Shown: positions 44,065 through 55,416 of the stretch, in pieces | Position numbering within the stretch: position 1 is the stretch's first letter | Layout of the letters: each line of letters opens with the position of its first letter | NCBI RefSeq assembly: GCF_001592305.1 | Contig: NZ_BCWR01000001.1 | Coordinates: 124,001-188,000, forward strand | DNA length: 64,000 bases | Direction: 5' to 3' | DNA from: Hydrogenophaga taeniospiralis CCUG 15921 | GTDB lineage: Bacteria > Pseudomonadota > Gammaproteobacteria > Burkholderiales > Burkholderiaceae_C | Notes under the pieces: model-generated | The model's database searches: none | The model's input: only the letters and a program-made list of their open reading frames with translations | What the model was told of the DNA's origin: nothing | Program-made: the position numbers and the translations under genes

Positions 44065-45924
44065 ATGATCCAACCTGCATCCCCTGCCCTGCCTTTGTCC
44101 GAACAGCTGCGGCAGCACCGCATCTTTGGGCTGCTGCCCGATGCGGCCCGGCACCGCCTGACCGACACCATGGAGGTGCATGCAATGGGGCCAGGTGAAG
44201 CGCTGGATGGGGCCGACACCGCACATCCGGAGCTGCACTGGCTGCTGTCGGGCGCTGTGACGCTGCTGGACGAACAAGGTCAGCCGGTGGTGACCCTCCA
44301 ACCGGGAGAGCTCTTCAGCCTGCAGGCCGCGGGGACCACCGGTGTGCGGAGCGCACAGGCTCGCACAGCCAGCGAGCTGGTGAGCATGGACAGTGCGCTG
44401 CTGGAGGAGTTGCGTGGCGAGACGCCAGCCCTGGGCTACTTGCTGCGCCACCTCGAGCACGAAAGCACCTCCTCGCGAGGCGCTGCCGAGGTGGGCAGCG
44501 CCGACCCGGCCCTCAACCTCATGACCACACCGGTGCGCTCCATCATCCGGCGCGAGCCGATCACCCTGCCCCCCCAGACCAGCATCCGCGAGGCGGCGCA
44601 GATCATGAGCGAGCAACGCGTGTCCTCGGTGCTGATCGTGGAGCAGGGCCTCCTGTTCGGACTGGTCACCGACCGCGATCTGCGCAACCGGGTGATCGCC
44701 GCCGGCCTGGACACCGCGCGGCCCCTGATCGACATTGCCACCCTGGCGCCCATGACCATCGACGTGCAGAGCCCGGCGTTCGACGCGCTGCTGCTGATGG
44801 CGCGCCACAACATCCACCATGTGCCGGTGCTCGATGGCCAGCGCATCGTGGGCATGATCACCGCCACCGACCTGACCGAACAGCACAGCACCTCAGCGGT
44901 GTACCTGGCGGGCGACATCTACAAGCAGGGCTCGGTCGAGGGCTTGCAACAGGCCAGCGGCAAGATCAAACGGCTGCAGCAAAGCCTGGCCGCCGCCGAG
45001 GCCTCGGCCTACAGCACCGGCCACATCATCACCGCCATCACCGACGCCATCACCAGCCGTCTGCTGCAGCTGGGCGAGGCCCGTTTCGGCCCGGCCCCGG
45101 TGGACTATGTGTGGGTGGCGGCGGGCTCACAGGCCCGCAGCGAGCAGACCGCGAAGTCCGACCAGGACAACTGCATGGTGCTCGACGACAGCTACGACGA
45201 GGCGCTGCACGGTGCCTATTTCAAGTCCCTCTCGCAGTTCGTCTGCGACGGGCTGAACGCCTGTGGGTATGTGTACTGCCCAGGCGAGATGATGGCCATG
45301 ACCGATACCTGGCGCCAGCCGCGCCGGCGCTGGGTCGACTACTTCGCGCGCTGGACAGCCCAGCCGGACCCCAAGGCCCTCATGCTCACCTGCGTGTTCT
45401 TCGACCTGCGCGCGGTGCATGGTCAGAGCGCGCTGCTCGACGGCCTGCGCCGCGACGTGCTGGAGCGCACCCAGGGCAACACCATCTTCCTGGCGCACAT
45501 GGTGGGTAACGCGCTCACCCACACGCCGCCGCTGGGCCTATTCAAGGGCATCTCCACCGCGCGCAGCGGCGAACACAAGGGCACGATCGACCTCAAGCAC
45601 AACGGTGTGGTGCCCATCGTGGACCTGGCCCGCGTGTACGCGCTGGCCGGCGGCGACGCGGCCGTGAACACGCACGACCGCCTGCTGAGCGCGGCCGCTG
45701 GCGGAGCCATCAGCGAACAGAGCGCACGCGACCTGCGCGACGCGTTGGAGTTCATGGCCTTCATCCGCATCCAGCACCAAGCCCGGCAGATCGCCCAGGG
45801 CATCCCCCCCGACAACCACCTCGACCCCGCCGAAATCTCCAACCTCGAACGCACCCAGCTCAAGGATGCGTTCACGGTGGTGCAGTCGCTGCAAAGCGTG
45901 CTGGGCCAACGCTATAGGCTTTGA
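44065..45924 (+). CDS. Cyclic-nucleotide-like/CBS/DUF294 nucleotidyltransferase signalling protein
   Basis: The 619-residue soluble protein has four parts: a cNMP-binding-like domain (about 10-125), two CBS domains (about 155-215 and 225-275), a DUF294 nucleotidyltransferase-like domain (about 290-430) with GSQARSEQTAKSDQDN at 354-369, and a C-terminal DUF294 partner domain. The GS-x-R-x-E...SD-x-D pattern resembles the active site of GlnD-type nucleotidyltransferases. CBS domains usually sense adenine nucleotides. This protein is a regular neighbour of DUF4212 symporters and CrbS-like kinases, so a role in carboxylate signalling is inferred. Copy C of the 3' element begins directly after its stop. 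Confidence 0.9.
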   Translation: MIQPASPALPLSEQLRQHRIFGLLPDAARHRLTDTMEVHAMGPGEALDGADTAHPELHWLLSGAVTLLDEQGQPVVTLQPGELFSLQAAGTTGVRSAQARTASELVSMDSALLEELRGETPALGYLLRHLEHESTSSRGAAEVGSADPALNLMTTPVRSIIRREPITLPPQTSIREAAQIMSEQRVSSVLIVEQGLLFGLVTDRDLRNRVIAAGLDTARPLIDIATLAPMTIDVQSPAFDALLLMARHNIHHVPVLDGQRIVGMITATDLTEQHSTSAVYLAGDIYKQGSVEGLQQASGKIKRLQQSLAAAEASAYSTGHIITAITDAITSRLLQLGEARFGPAPVDYVWVAAGSQARSEQTAKSDQDNCMVLDDSYDEALHGAYFKSLSQFVCDGLNACGYVYCPGEMMAMTDTWRQPRRRWVDYFARWTAQPDPKALMLTCVFFDLRAVHGQSALLDGLRRDVLERTQGNTIFLAHMVGNALTHTPPLGLFKGISTARSGEHKGTIDLKHNGVVPIVDLARVYALAGGDAAVNTHDRLLSAAAGGAISEQSARDLRDALEFMAFIRIQHQARQIAQGIPPDNHLDPAEISNLERTQLKDAFTVVQSLQSVLGQRYRL

Positions 45925-46005
45925 CCCCCCCCGCGCCGGCCTGCGGCCGTCACCCCCCAGGGGGCGATGCGAGTGGCCTGGCAAAGCCAGTTCCACCGCA
46001 TCCTG
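45925..46005 (+). repeat. Dispersed structured 3'-end element, copy C (behind the DUF294 gene)
   Basis: Directly after the TGA stop: C-run, GGCC-TGC-GGCC hairpin, CCCCCC/GGGGG, then outer stem GATGCG/CGCATC around CTGGC-AAA-GCCAG. All three stems keep pairing although their bases differ from copies A and B. It forms an inverted pair with copy D, 55 bases further on. Confidence 0.8.
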
Positions 46006-46060
46006 GGTTTGGGCACGCGCTCCGGAGAGGCGATGCAATTCAAAAGGGGGGGTGGTTCCA

Positions 46061-46138
46061 GGGCACCGCGGAACCGGCTTCGCCGGGCCGCCAGTGCCGC
46101 CCCCTGGGGGGTGACGGCCGCAGGCCGGCGCGGGGGGG
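46061..46138 (-). repeat. Dispersed structured 3'-end element, copy D (behind the kinase-exonuclease gene)
   Basis: Read on the minus strand it begins at the TGA stop of the gene at 46139: C-run, GGCC-TGC-GGCC hairpin, CCCCCC/GGGGG, then outer stem GGCAC/GTGCC around CCGGC-GAA-GCCGG. With copy C it forms a long inverted arrangement between two convergent genes. Confidence 0.8.
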
Positions 46139-48340
46139 TCAATAACGGAGTCTGGCGTAGTACGTCTTCTGCGCCGCCTCGCGCGCCTGGCCCAGGGTAT
46201 GGATGCCCTTTTCCGCCAGCAAGGGAATCAGCCTCATGAACACCTCGGCCGTGACCATGGCATCGCCCAGGGCGGTGTGGCGCCCGATGACGGTGACGTT
46301 GAAACGCTCTGCGATCGCCTCCAGGCGGTGTGAGTCCTGGTTGGGGTGGATCACCGCCGAGAGCAGCAGGGTGTCGAGCACGGGGTGGTCGAACACCAGC
46401 CCCGTGAGCTTTTCCTTGAGCTGCAGGAAGCGCATGTCAAACGCCGCGTTGTGCGCCACCAGCACGGTATCCTGCGCGAAGGCGTGAAACGCGGGCAGCA
46501 CCTGATCGATGGTGGGCTGTCCGAACACCATCCCGGGCTGGATGCCGTGGATGGGAATCGACGCGGCGGGGATCGGCCGCTTCGGGTCCACCAACTGCTC
46601 GAAGCACTCCTGACGCAGCAGCTTGCCGTTGACGATGCGCGTCGCACCGATCTGGATGATCTCGTCGCCCTCCGACGGGTTGAGCCCCGTGGTCTCGGTG
46701 TCGAATACGGTGTAGACCAGATCAACGAGCTTGCGATCATCCAGCGTGCGCGTCTGCTCGGTGGTCTTGAACAGATCGAAGTCGTAATACTCCGGGCGGC
46801 TCTCGCTCTTCACGAACAGGGCCGCGTCAACCTGCTCCTGCGGGTTGGCCAGGGGCAGCAGGAAGCGGAAGAAGGCCTGGTGACGGACGCGCTCGCGCTC
46901 GAACCAGAAGGCGCCACCATGGCGCTCGACCACATCGCGCACCGTCAGCCGCGTGGTCTCGTTGCCGACCTTCATCGGATCCATCTCCCAGCTCATCACC
47001 GTCTCGGTGCTCATCACCTGCCCCGACCAGATCAGGTCCAGCTGGGCCTTGCCGGCGCTGCCGCTGGCCGCCCCCAGGCGCAATTGCACGAAGCGCACAT
47101 CGAACTCGTCGGCCAAGCGCCCGGTCAGGTACACCAGCGCCTGCAGCAGCGAAAAACTCTCCACCTTGAGCCACAGCGAGGCATCCACCTCCATGCTGGA
47201 GGCCGGCAGGCCGGTGGTGATTTCGATGCGGCGCAGGGCCGCGTTCACCAGGTCGGCGCCCAGCATGTCCTCCAGCGGCCAGCGGGTCTTCAGGCTGTCG
47301 GCCGACCCCGATTCGAGGGCAGCGATGCGCTGGCTCAGCGAACGTGTCTCGTCGCGGATCACGCCCAGGAAGCGCTCACGCATGGCGGCGTCGAGGTCGG
47401 GGTAATCGAGCATGTCGATCGCCGCCTGCATGTTGGCCAGCGCCGAGCGGCTGCCTTCGGTCAGCGAATGCAGCACCTGGTCCTTGGCCGATTCGGCCTC
47501 GTAGTCGCGCGTGATGTTGTCCAGCATCAGCACGAAGCCGCTCAGCTCGATGCGGTCGGCGACGGACTCGGCCGTCTGGGCCTGCACCGAGCGCACCGGC
47601 GCCATCTGCACCCGCAGCAACTGGCCCGCCGCCGTGGTGGTGACGAACTGGGCCGAGGGCTGGCCCGCGCCGCGCAGCATGCGCTGCTGGATGTTCTCCA
47701 GCGCGTGGGCCACCAGCTTGCGGTCGAACACGCTGTAGATGGAACGGCCCAGGCCGATCAGCTCGGCCCCACCGGCCACCCCGGGCGCCTGCGAGAGTGC
47801 GCGGAACTGCATGCGCGCGCGGTTGTTGTAGAGCAGGATGCGCCCATCGAGGTTGCAGACCACCACGCTCTGCGTGAGTTCGGACATGAGCGCGGCCAGC
47901 CGCGAGCGCTCCTGCTCGATGCCCTGGGCCGCCTCGCTCACCCTCGCATCCATCTGACGGCGCAGGTCTTCGCGCTGGACCACGAGCTGGTTGAACAGGT
48001 CGGCCAATACCTTGGTCTCGACATTGCCTTTGGGGTGCAGGTTGCGCACGACGTCGGTGCGCAGCAGCACCTGCGCCTCTTCGGCCAGCTGCACCGAGGG
48101 CGTGACCCAATGATCGAACCAGCGCATCAGACCCCAAGCGATGGCGGCCATGCCCACACCCCAGGTCAGGCAGATCAGCGTCAGGCGGTTTTCCAGCAGG
48201 CCCCACACCGTGTTGCGGTCCTGCGGCTCCAGGGTCGCGCCCACCAGCGCGAAGGTCGCCAGCAGCCAGGCGATGGACACCACGGCCGCCACCCCCAGCA
48301 GCCACCACAACCGCCGGTCGGTCTTGCGATGACCGCTCAT
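46139..48340 (-). CDS. Degenerate sensor histidine kinase fused to a DEDDh 3'-5' exonuclease domain
   Basis: 733 residues. Two membrane helices (about 11-34 and 53-73) are followed by a HAMP-like/coiled segment, a PAS-like domain (about 150-270), a histidine-kinase-like dimerisation region in which the phospho-acceptor site reads LTEGSRSALANMQ without histidine, and an ATPase-like region that keeps only a late echo (VVERHGGAFWFERE). The C-terminal 190 residues are a DnaQ-type exonuclease with all catalytic residues: D547 and E549 in FDTETTGLNP, D635 in HNAAFDMRFL, H688 and D693 in GRHTALGDAM. It overlaps the response-regulator gene by four bases. A membrane pseudokinase carrying a nuclease is unusual; its target nucleic acid is unknown. 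Confidence 0.88.
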   Translation of the reverse strand: MSGHRKTDRRLWWLLGVAAVVSIAWLLATFALVGATLEPQDRNTVWGLLENRLTLICLTWGVGMAAIAWGLMRWFDHWVTPSVQLAEEAQVLLRTDVVRNLHPKGNVETKVLADLFNQLVVQREDLRRQMDARVSEAAQGIEQERSRLAALMSELTQSVVVCNLDGRILLYNNRARMQFRALSQAPGVAGGAELIGLGRSIYSVFDRKLVAHALENIQQRMLRGAGQPSAQFVTTTAAGQLLRVQMAPVRSVQAQTAESVADRIELSGFVLMLDNITRDYEAESAKDQVLHSLTEGSRSALANMQAAIDMLDYPDLDAAMRERFLGVIRDETRSLSQRIAALESGSADSLKTRWPLEDMLGADLVNAALRRIEITTGLPASSMEVDASLWLKVESFSLLQALVYLTGRLADEFDVRFVQLRLGAASGSAGKAQLDLIWSGQVMSTETVMSWEMDPMKVGNETTRLTVRDVVERHGGAFWFERERVRHQAFFRFLLPLANPQEQVDAALFVKSESRPEYYDFDLFKTTEQTRTLDDRKLVDLVYTVFDTETTGLNPSEGDEIIQIGATRIVNGKLLRQECFEQLVDPKRPIPAASIPIHGIQPGMVFGQPTIDQVLPAFHAFAQDTVLVAHNAAFDMRFLQLKEKLTGLVFDHPVLDTLLLSAVIHPNQDSHRLEAIAERFNVTVIGRHTALGDAMVTAEVFMRLIPLLAEKGIHTLGQAREAAQKTYYARLRY

Positions 48341-48711
48341 GTGGCGGCTCCGAGCATCTCCCTGACCTTCTGTACCAGTTCCTTGGTGGAAAACGGCTTG
48401 GTCATGTAGGCGTTGGCGCCCAGCGCGAGGCCCTTGGCGACGTCGGTGTCGCGCCCCTTGGCGGTGAGCATGAGGATCGGCGTGTCGCGCACCAGCTCAT
48501 GGGCCCGCACTTCACAGCAGACGTCGAACCCGGTCTTGACCGGCATCATCACGTCCAGCAGCACCAGCGCCGGGCGCTCGCGCACGATGGCGTCGATGGC
48601 CTCCTGCCCGTCGCGCGCCACCACCACGTCGTAGCCTTCCCGCTTCATCAGGAACTCGAGCGAAATCAGGATGTTGGGCTCGTCGTCGGCGATCAGTATC
48701 TTCTGGCTCAT
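48337..48711 (-). CDS. Single-domain response regulator
   Basis: 124 residues, receiver domain only. D9/D10 acidic pocket, phospho-acceptor D53 in VLLDVMMPVK, T83 and K105 are all present. No output domain is attached, so it must act by binding another protein or shuttling phosphate. It overlaps the sensor kinase gene upstream and the pseudokinase-exonuclease gene downstream by four bases each, so the three are made together. Confidence 0.95.
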   Translation of the reverse strand: MSQKILIADDEPNILISLEFLMKREGYDVVVARDGQEAIDAIVRERPALVLLDVMMPVKTGFDVCCEVRAHELVRDTPILMLTAKGRDTDVAKGLALGANAYMTKPFSTKELVQKVREMLGAAT

Positions 48712-51503
48712 GTCTGTTCTCCTGTGAGGTGGATGCCGGCTTCATGCGCCGCCATCCCGTGTGATCCGTTGTCGCGCGTGGGGTCCGCGCGGGGCAGGAA
48801 AAAGCCGAAGCGCGCGCCCTGCCCCGGGCTGGAGTGCAGCCACATGCGGCCACCAAAGTGTTCCACGATCTGGCGGCTGATGGGCAGGCCCAGGCCGGTC
48901 CCACCCGGGCGGTAGTGCTCGTCGCCCGACACTTGGCGGAATTTCTCGAACACCATGGTCTGCTGGTCCTGCGCGATGCCCGGGCCGTTGTCTTGCACCT
49001 CGACCTCCACCCCCCCCTCCACCGATCGCAGGCTCATCACCACCCGGCCGATGTCGCGTGGCGCGTACTTGGCCGCGTTCGACAGCAGGTTCAGCACCAC
49101 CTGGGTGATGCGGTCGCGATCAGCCCACAGCGGCGCCACCGAAGCGGGCAAACGCAGTTCGAGCGCCACACCCCGCTCACGGTAGGTCTCGCCCATGCTG
49201 CCCGCCGCCTGCTCCAGCAGCTTGCGCATGTCCACCTCGGTGTTGTGCCACTCGGCATGCCCGGCCTCGATCTTGGCCATGTCCAGCACCTGGTTCACCA
49301 GGCGGCTCAGGCGCTCGGCCTCGGTCACGATGATGCCCAGAAACTGCTGTCGCTGCGGCAGGTCCATGTGATCATCGTCCCGCATCAGCTCCGACAGGGC
49401 CCTGATCGACGTCAAGGGCGTGCGCAGCTCGTGCGTCACCGACGACATGAAGTCGTCCTTGAGCCGGTCCAGGCTCTTGAGTTTTTCGTTCGCTTCGCGC
49501 AGCTCGTTGGTGGCGCGTTCGAGCGAGCGCGACTTATCTTCCAGCGCGTGCGAGTAGGCGCGCAGCTGCGAGGCCTCGTCGAGGATGCGCATCACGTCGT
49601 CCAGATTCAACGCCTCCTCCTCCACCACCGAGGCCACCATCACGCGCGCCGATGCGCTACCGATGGCACCGGCCAGCTGTGTTTCCACGAAATGCACCAG
49701 CCGCGCGTCGGCGGGAATCTGGTCGATGTGGCCCACCCCCACGCTCTGGGCGTACTCGTTGAAGAGGCGTTGCGCGGTCTCCACCCCCAGAAACCGGCCA
49801 GCGAGCGGCAACAGAGCGGACACCTGGGCCTTGCCTTGCCAGAACACTGGCCGCGAGCCCGAGGCGCGGTGAAACACGTCCACGAACAACAGGGCCTGGC
49901 TGGTCTCGCGCGCCGAGGGCGGGCGCCACAGCGAGACCCCCACATAGCCCACCAGATTGGCCAGCAGGCTCCAGAACAGCGAGTGCGTGATGTTGTCCAG
50001 GCCGACCAGGCCCAGGAAGGCCTCAGGTTGGAGCCAGCCCAGCCCCCAGAGACCGTGCGCCAGGAAGTCGCCCGGCAGCCAGCCCGACTTGGCCAGCGAA
50101 GGCAGCATCAGGGTGTAGGCCCAGAAACCGAAGCCCAGCAGCAGGCCCGTGAGCGCGCCGCCCTGGGTGCCGCCCTTCCAGTACATGCCGCCCAGCAAGG
50201 CCGGGGCGAACTGCGCCACCGCCGCAAAGCTGATGAGGCCGATGCTCACCAGCGCATAGGCCTCACCCGCGAGGTGGAAATACAGGTAGCCCAGCAGCAG
50301 GATGCCCAGAATCGCCAGGCGGCGGATGGTCAGCAGCAGCGTGGTGAGGTCGCCGCTGGCGCGCGCGCCGAAGCGGCGCATGCGCAGCAGCAGCGGCATG
50401 ACGAGGTCGTTGCACACCATGGTGGAGACCGCGATCGCCTCCACGATCACCATGCCGGTGGCGGCGGACAGCCCCCCCACGAAGGCGAACAGTGCCAGCG
50501 CATGGTGACCCTGCGACAGCGGCAGCGACAGCACGAAGGTCTCGGGGTTCATCTGCCCAGGGCCGAAATGCAGCAGTCCGCCCATGGCGATGGGCAGCAC
50601 GAACAGGTTGATGAGCAAGAGGTAGAGCGGAAACGCCCAGACCGCGCGCCGCAGGTGCCGCTCATCCACGTTCTCCACCACCATCATCTGGAACTGCCGC
50701 GGCAGGAAGATCACCGACAACATGGCCAGCAGCGTGTGGCCCAGCCACTGCGCATAGGCGAAAGGCTGGCCCTGGCCGAACTGCAGCAGGCGGCGCAGTT
50801 CATCCACCGACTGGGCCTGGTCAAACAACCGGGCCGGGTTGCCGAACAACCCGAAGCTCACGAACAGGCCGATCGCCAGGAACGCCACCAGCTTCACCAC
50901 CGACTCGAACGCGATCGCGGCCACCAGGCCCTCGTGGCGCTCGGTGCTGTCCAGGTGCCGGGCACCGAAGACGATGGTGAAGCCGGCCAGGGCGATCGCC
51001 AGGTAGAGCGTACTGTCGGTCCACCACTGCGCGCTCTGCACGGCGGGCTGGCCCAGGGGCGAGGTCAGCACAGCGTAGCCGCTGGAGATGGCCTTGAGCT
51101 GCAGCGCGATGTAGGGAACGATGCCCACCACGGTGATCAGCGTCACCAGCCCGGCCAGCAAGGGGCTCTTGCCGTAGCGGCTGGCGATGAAGTCGGCGAT
51201 CGAGGTGATGCGCCAGGTCTTGGCGATGCGGATCATCTTGCGCACCACCATCCAGGCCAGGATCATGGCCAGCATGGGGCCAAGGTAGATGGGCAGGAAC
51301 CAGACCCCGGCGGTGGCGGCCCGGCCCACACTGCCAAAGTAGGTCCAGGCGGTGCAATAGACAGCCAGCGACAGCGCGTAGACCCAGGGACTGGCGATGA
51401 CCGAGCGCCCCTGTGCGGCCCGCCGATCGGCCCAGTGCGCCACCGCGAACAGCAGCAGCAGATAGGCAAACGAGACGCCGATGACCAGTGGGGCGGAGAG
51501 CAT
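48708..51503 (-). CDS. Sodium:solute-symporter-fused sensor histidine kinase (CrbS-like)
   Basis: 931 residues. The first ~530 form a 13-helix symporter-like sensor (VYCTAWTYFGSVGRAATAG and WRITSIADFIASRYGK are typical of CbrA/CrbS), followed by a linker coiled coil (about 625-680), a HisKA domain with H691 in SVTHELRTPLTSI, and an ATPase domain with LLSNAAKYAP, DNGPGIAQ and GTGLGLPIS. In the family these proteins control acetate or amino-acid use; in Vibrio and Pseudomonas CrbS regulates acs. There is no C-terminal receiver; the receiver is the separate next gene, coupled by a four-base overlap. Confidence 0.93.
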   Translation of the reverse strand: MLSAPLVIGVSFAYLLLLFAVAHWADRRAAQGRSVIASPWVYALSLAVYCTAWTYFGSVGRAATAGVWFLPIYLGPMLAMILAWMVVRKMIRIAKTWRITSIADFIASRYGKSPLLAGLVTLITVVGIVPYIALQLKAISSGYAVLTSPLGQPAVQSAQWWTDSTLYLAIALAGFTIVFGARHLDSTERHEGLVAAIAFESVVKLVAFLAIGLFVSFGLFGNPARLFDQAQSVDELRRLLQFGQGQPFAYAQWLGHTLLAMLSVIFLPRQFQMMVVENVDERHLRRAVWAFPLYLLLINLFVLPIAMGGLLHFGPGQMNPETFVLSLPLSQGHHALALFAFVGGLSAATGMVIVEAIAVSTMVCNDLVMPLLLRMRRFGARASGDLTTLLLTIRRLAILGILLLGYLYFHLAGEAYALVSIGLISFAAVAQFAPALLGGMYWKGGTQGGALTGLLLGFGFWAYTLMLPSLAKSGWLPGDFLAHGLWGLGWLQPEAFLGLVGLDNITHSLFWSLLANLVGYVGVSLWRPPSARETSQALLFVDVFHRASGSRPVFWQGKAQVSALLPLAGRFLGVETAQRLFNEYAQSVGVGHIDQIPADARLVHFVETQLAGAIGSASARVMVASVVEEEALNLDDVMRILDEASQLRAYSHALEDKSRSLERATNELREANEKLKSLDRLKDDFMSSVTHELRTPLTSIRALSELMRDDDHMDLPQRQQFLGIIVTEAERLSRLVNQVLDMAKIEAGHAEWHNTEVDMRKLLEQAAGSMGETYRERGVALELRLPASVAPLWADRDRITQVVLNLLSNAAKYAPRDIGRVVMSLRSVEGGVEVEVQDNGPGIAQDQQTMVFEKFRQVSGDEHYRPGGTGLGLPISRQIVEHFGGRMWLHSSPGQGARFGFFLPRADPTRDNGSHGMAAHEAGIHLTGEQT

Positions 51504-51521
51504 GACCGGTCCTGGCTGGGG

Positions 51522-51734
51522 TCAGTCGGTGGCGCTGGCGTCGGTGTCGCGTTCGACCACCCAGGCCAAGGCGGCGATCAACAGCGCCCAGACCACGAAC
51601 AAGGCCAGCGGAAACAGCGGCAGGCCGAACACCCGGACATCGTGGTCCCAGAGCGCCAGCAGCGGAAAGTTGAACAACGCCCAGCCGGCAAAGAACAGGG
51701 CCACCAGGCGCTGGGCGGCAAGACCTTGAAACAT
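51522..51734 (-). CDS. Small two-helix membrane protein ahead of the symporter-kinase gene
   Basis: 70 residues with a good GAGGAGA ribosome site before ATG 51734. Two hydrophobic helices (about 10-30 and 37-60) are joined by LWDHDVRVFGLP; the C-terminus is acidic. It ends 18 bases before the kinase gene. A small membrane protein also precedes cbrA in pseudomonads (CbrX), so a similar helper role for the kinase is plausible by position only. Confidence 0.8.
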   Translation of the reverse strand: MFQGLAAQRLVALFFAGWALFNFPLLALWDHDVRVFGLPLFPLALFVVWALLIAALAWVVERDTDASATD

Positions 51735-51856
51735 GCGTGTCTCCTCGTGCGGTGGCTGCGGTGCTTGGCCGCGACCCCTCGCCGACGATTGTGCCCCACG
51801 CACTGACCGACCGCTTACGCTGGGGTGCACAAACATCGGCGCACAAACACGGGGCC

Positions 51857-51891
51857 ACAAAAAAGGCGACAGGGTCTGCACCCTGCCGCCT
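51857..51891 (-). terminator. Rho-independent terminator of ppsA
   Basis: On the minus strand AGGCGGCAGGGT, loop GCAG and ACCCTGTCGCCT are followed by TTTTTTGT. One mismatch in a 12-bp stem. It lies about 30 bases after the ppsA stop. Confidence 0.92.
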
Positions 51892-51923
51892 GATTCAACG
51901 CAACGCGGGCCCGCCGCGCCGCA

Positions 51924-54326
<2,403 letters not shown>

Positions 54327-54576
54327 GGATAGACTCCGCTCAAGTTAAAAAACCGGGGGCTCCATGCGCCGCGCTCCTGACCTGTGGTTCTGTTATGGGT
54401 CCGTCGCCGGGCAAAGGGCTGAAATCGGACGGGTTGGCGCGATTGATAATGGCGCCACGACCCGAACCTGACATTGTAGGGTGCCACCCTGACAGAGGTT
54501 GCATCCAAGCTGACGAGGCTGAAACACTCCGTTCCCCGGGTCCGAACATCCCGCCACACCATCCGCCCCCCCCACC

Positions 54577-55398
54577 ATGCCCACCAGAACGGTCTTTTTT
54601 GTCTCCGACGGCACCGGCATCACGGCCGAGACCTTTGGCAACGCCATCCTGGCCCAGTTCGAAACCCAGGTGCGCCGCGTGCGCCTGCCCTTCCTGGACA
54701 GCGTGGACAAGGCCCACCAGGCGGTGCGTCAGATCAACCACACGGCTGAGGTCGAGGGTCGGCGCCCGCTGGTGTTCACCACCGTGGTGAACATGGACGT
54801 TCTGCGCGTCGTCAAGGAGCACTGCAACGGCATGATCCTGGACATGTTCGGCACCTTCGTGGAACCCCTGGAGGTCGAGCTGGGCATCAAGTCGAACCAT
54901 CGCGTGGGCCGCTTCTCGGATGTATCCAAAAGCAAGGAGTACCACGACCGCATCGAGGCCATCAATTTCTCGCTCATGCACGACGACGGCCAGAGCCACC
55001 GCGATCTGGCCGGCTCGGACGTGATCCTGGTGGGTGTGAGCCGAAGCGGCAAGACGCCGACCTCGCTCTACCTGGCCATGCAGCACGGCCTGAAGGCGTC
55101 GAACTACCCACTGATCCCGGAAGATTTCGAACGCCGCAAGCTGCCGCCGGCCCTGGTGCCGCACCGCAAGAAGATTTTTGGCCTGACGATCGCGCCCGAG
55201 CGCCTGTCCGAGATCCGCAACGAGCGCCGGCCAAACTCGCGTTATGCCAGTCTGGACAACTGCCGCATGGAGGTCAGCGAGGCCGAAGGCATGATGCGCC
55301 GCGAGGGCATCCGCTGGCTCTCCACGACGACCAAGTCGATCGAGGAAATCGCCACCACCATCCTGCAGGAGATCCGCCCGGAGCGGCTGGAGTACTGA
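54577..55398 (+). CDS. ppsR: PEP synthase regulatory kinase/pyrophosphorylase
   Basis: 273 residues. [17 protein letters not shown] at the start and the P-loop [11 protein letters not shown] are signatures of the DUF299 family, and [19 protein letters not shown] is conserved. The protein phosphorylates PEP synthase with ADP and reverses this with phosphate, thereby switching PpsA off and on. It is divergent from ppsA. A terminator follows the stop and overlaps the 3' end of the convergent gene. Confidence 0.96.
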   Translation: MPTRTVFFVSDGTGITAETFGNAILAQFETQVRRVRLPFLDSVDKAHQAVRQINHTAEVEGRRPLVFTTVVNMDVLRVVKEHCNGMILDMFGTFVEPLEVELGIKSNHRVGRFSDVSKSKEYHDRIEAINFSLMHDDGQSHRDLAGSDVILVGVSRSGKTPTSLYLAMQHGLKASNYPLIPEDFERRKLPPALVPHRKKIFGLTIAPERLSEIRNERRPNSRYASLDNCRMEVSEAEGMMRREGIRWLSTTTKSIEEIATTILQEIRPERLEY

Positions 55399-55416
55399 GC
55401 CCCGCCCCTCGGGCTC

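Noticed and set aside
48834..51806. Long plus-strand open frame opposite the symporter-kinase gene
   Set aside because: Low-complexity Q/H/R-rich translation, no ribosome site, fully antisense to a well-supported kinase.
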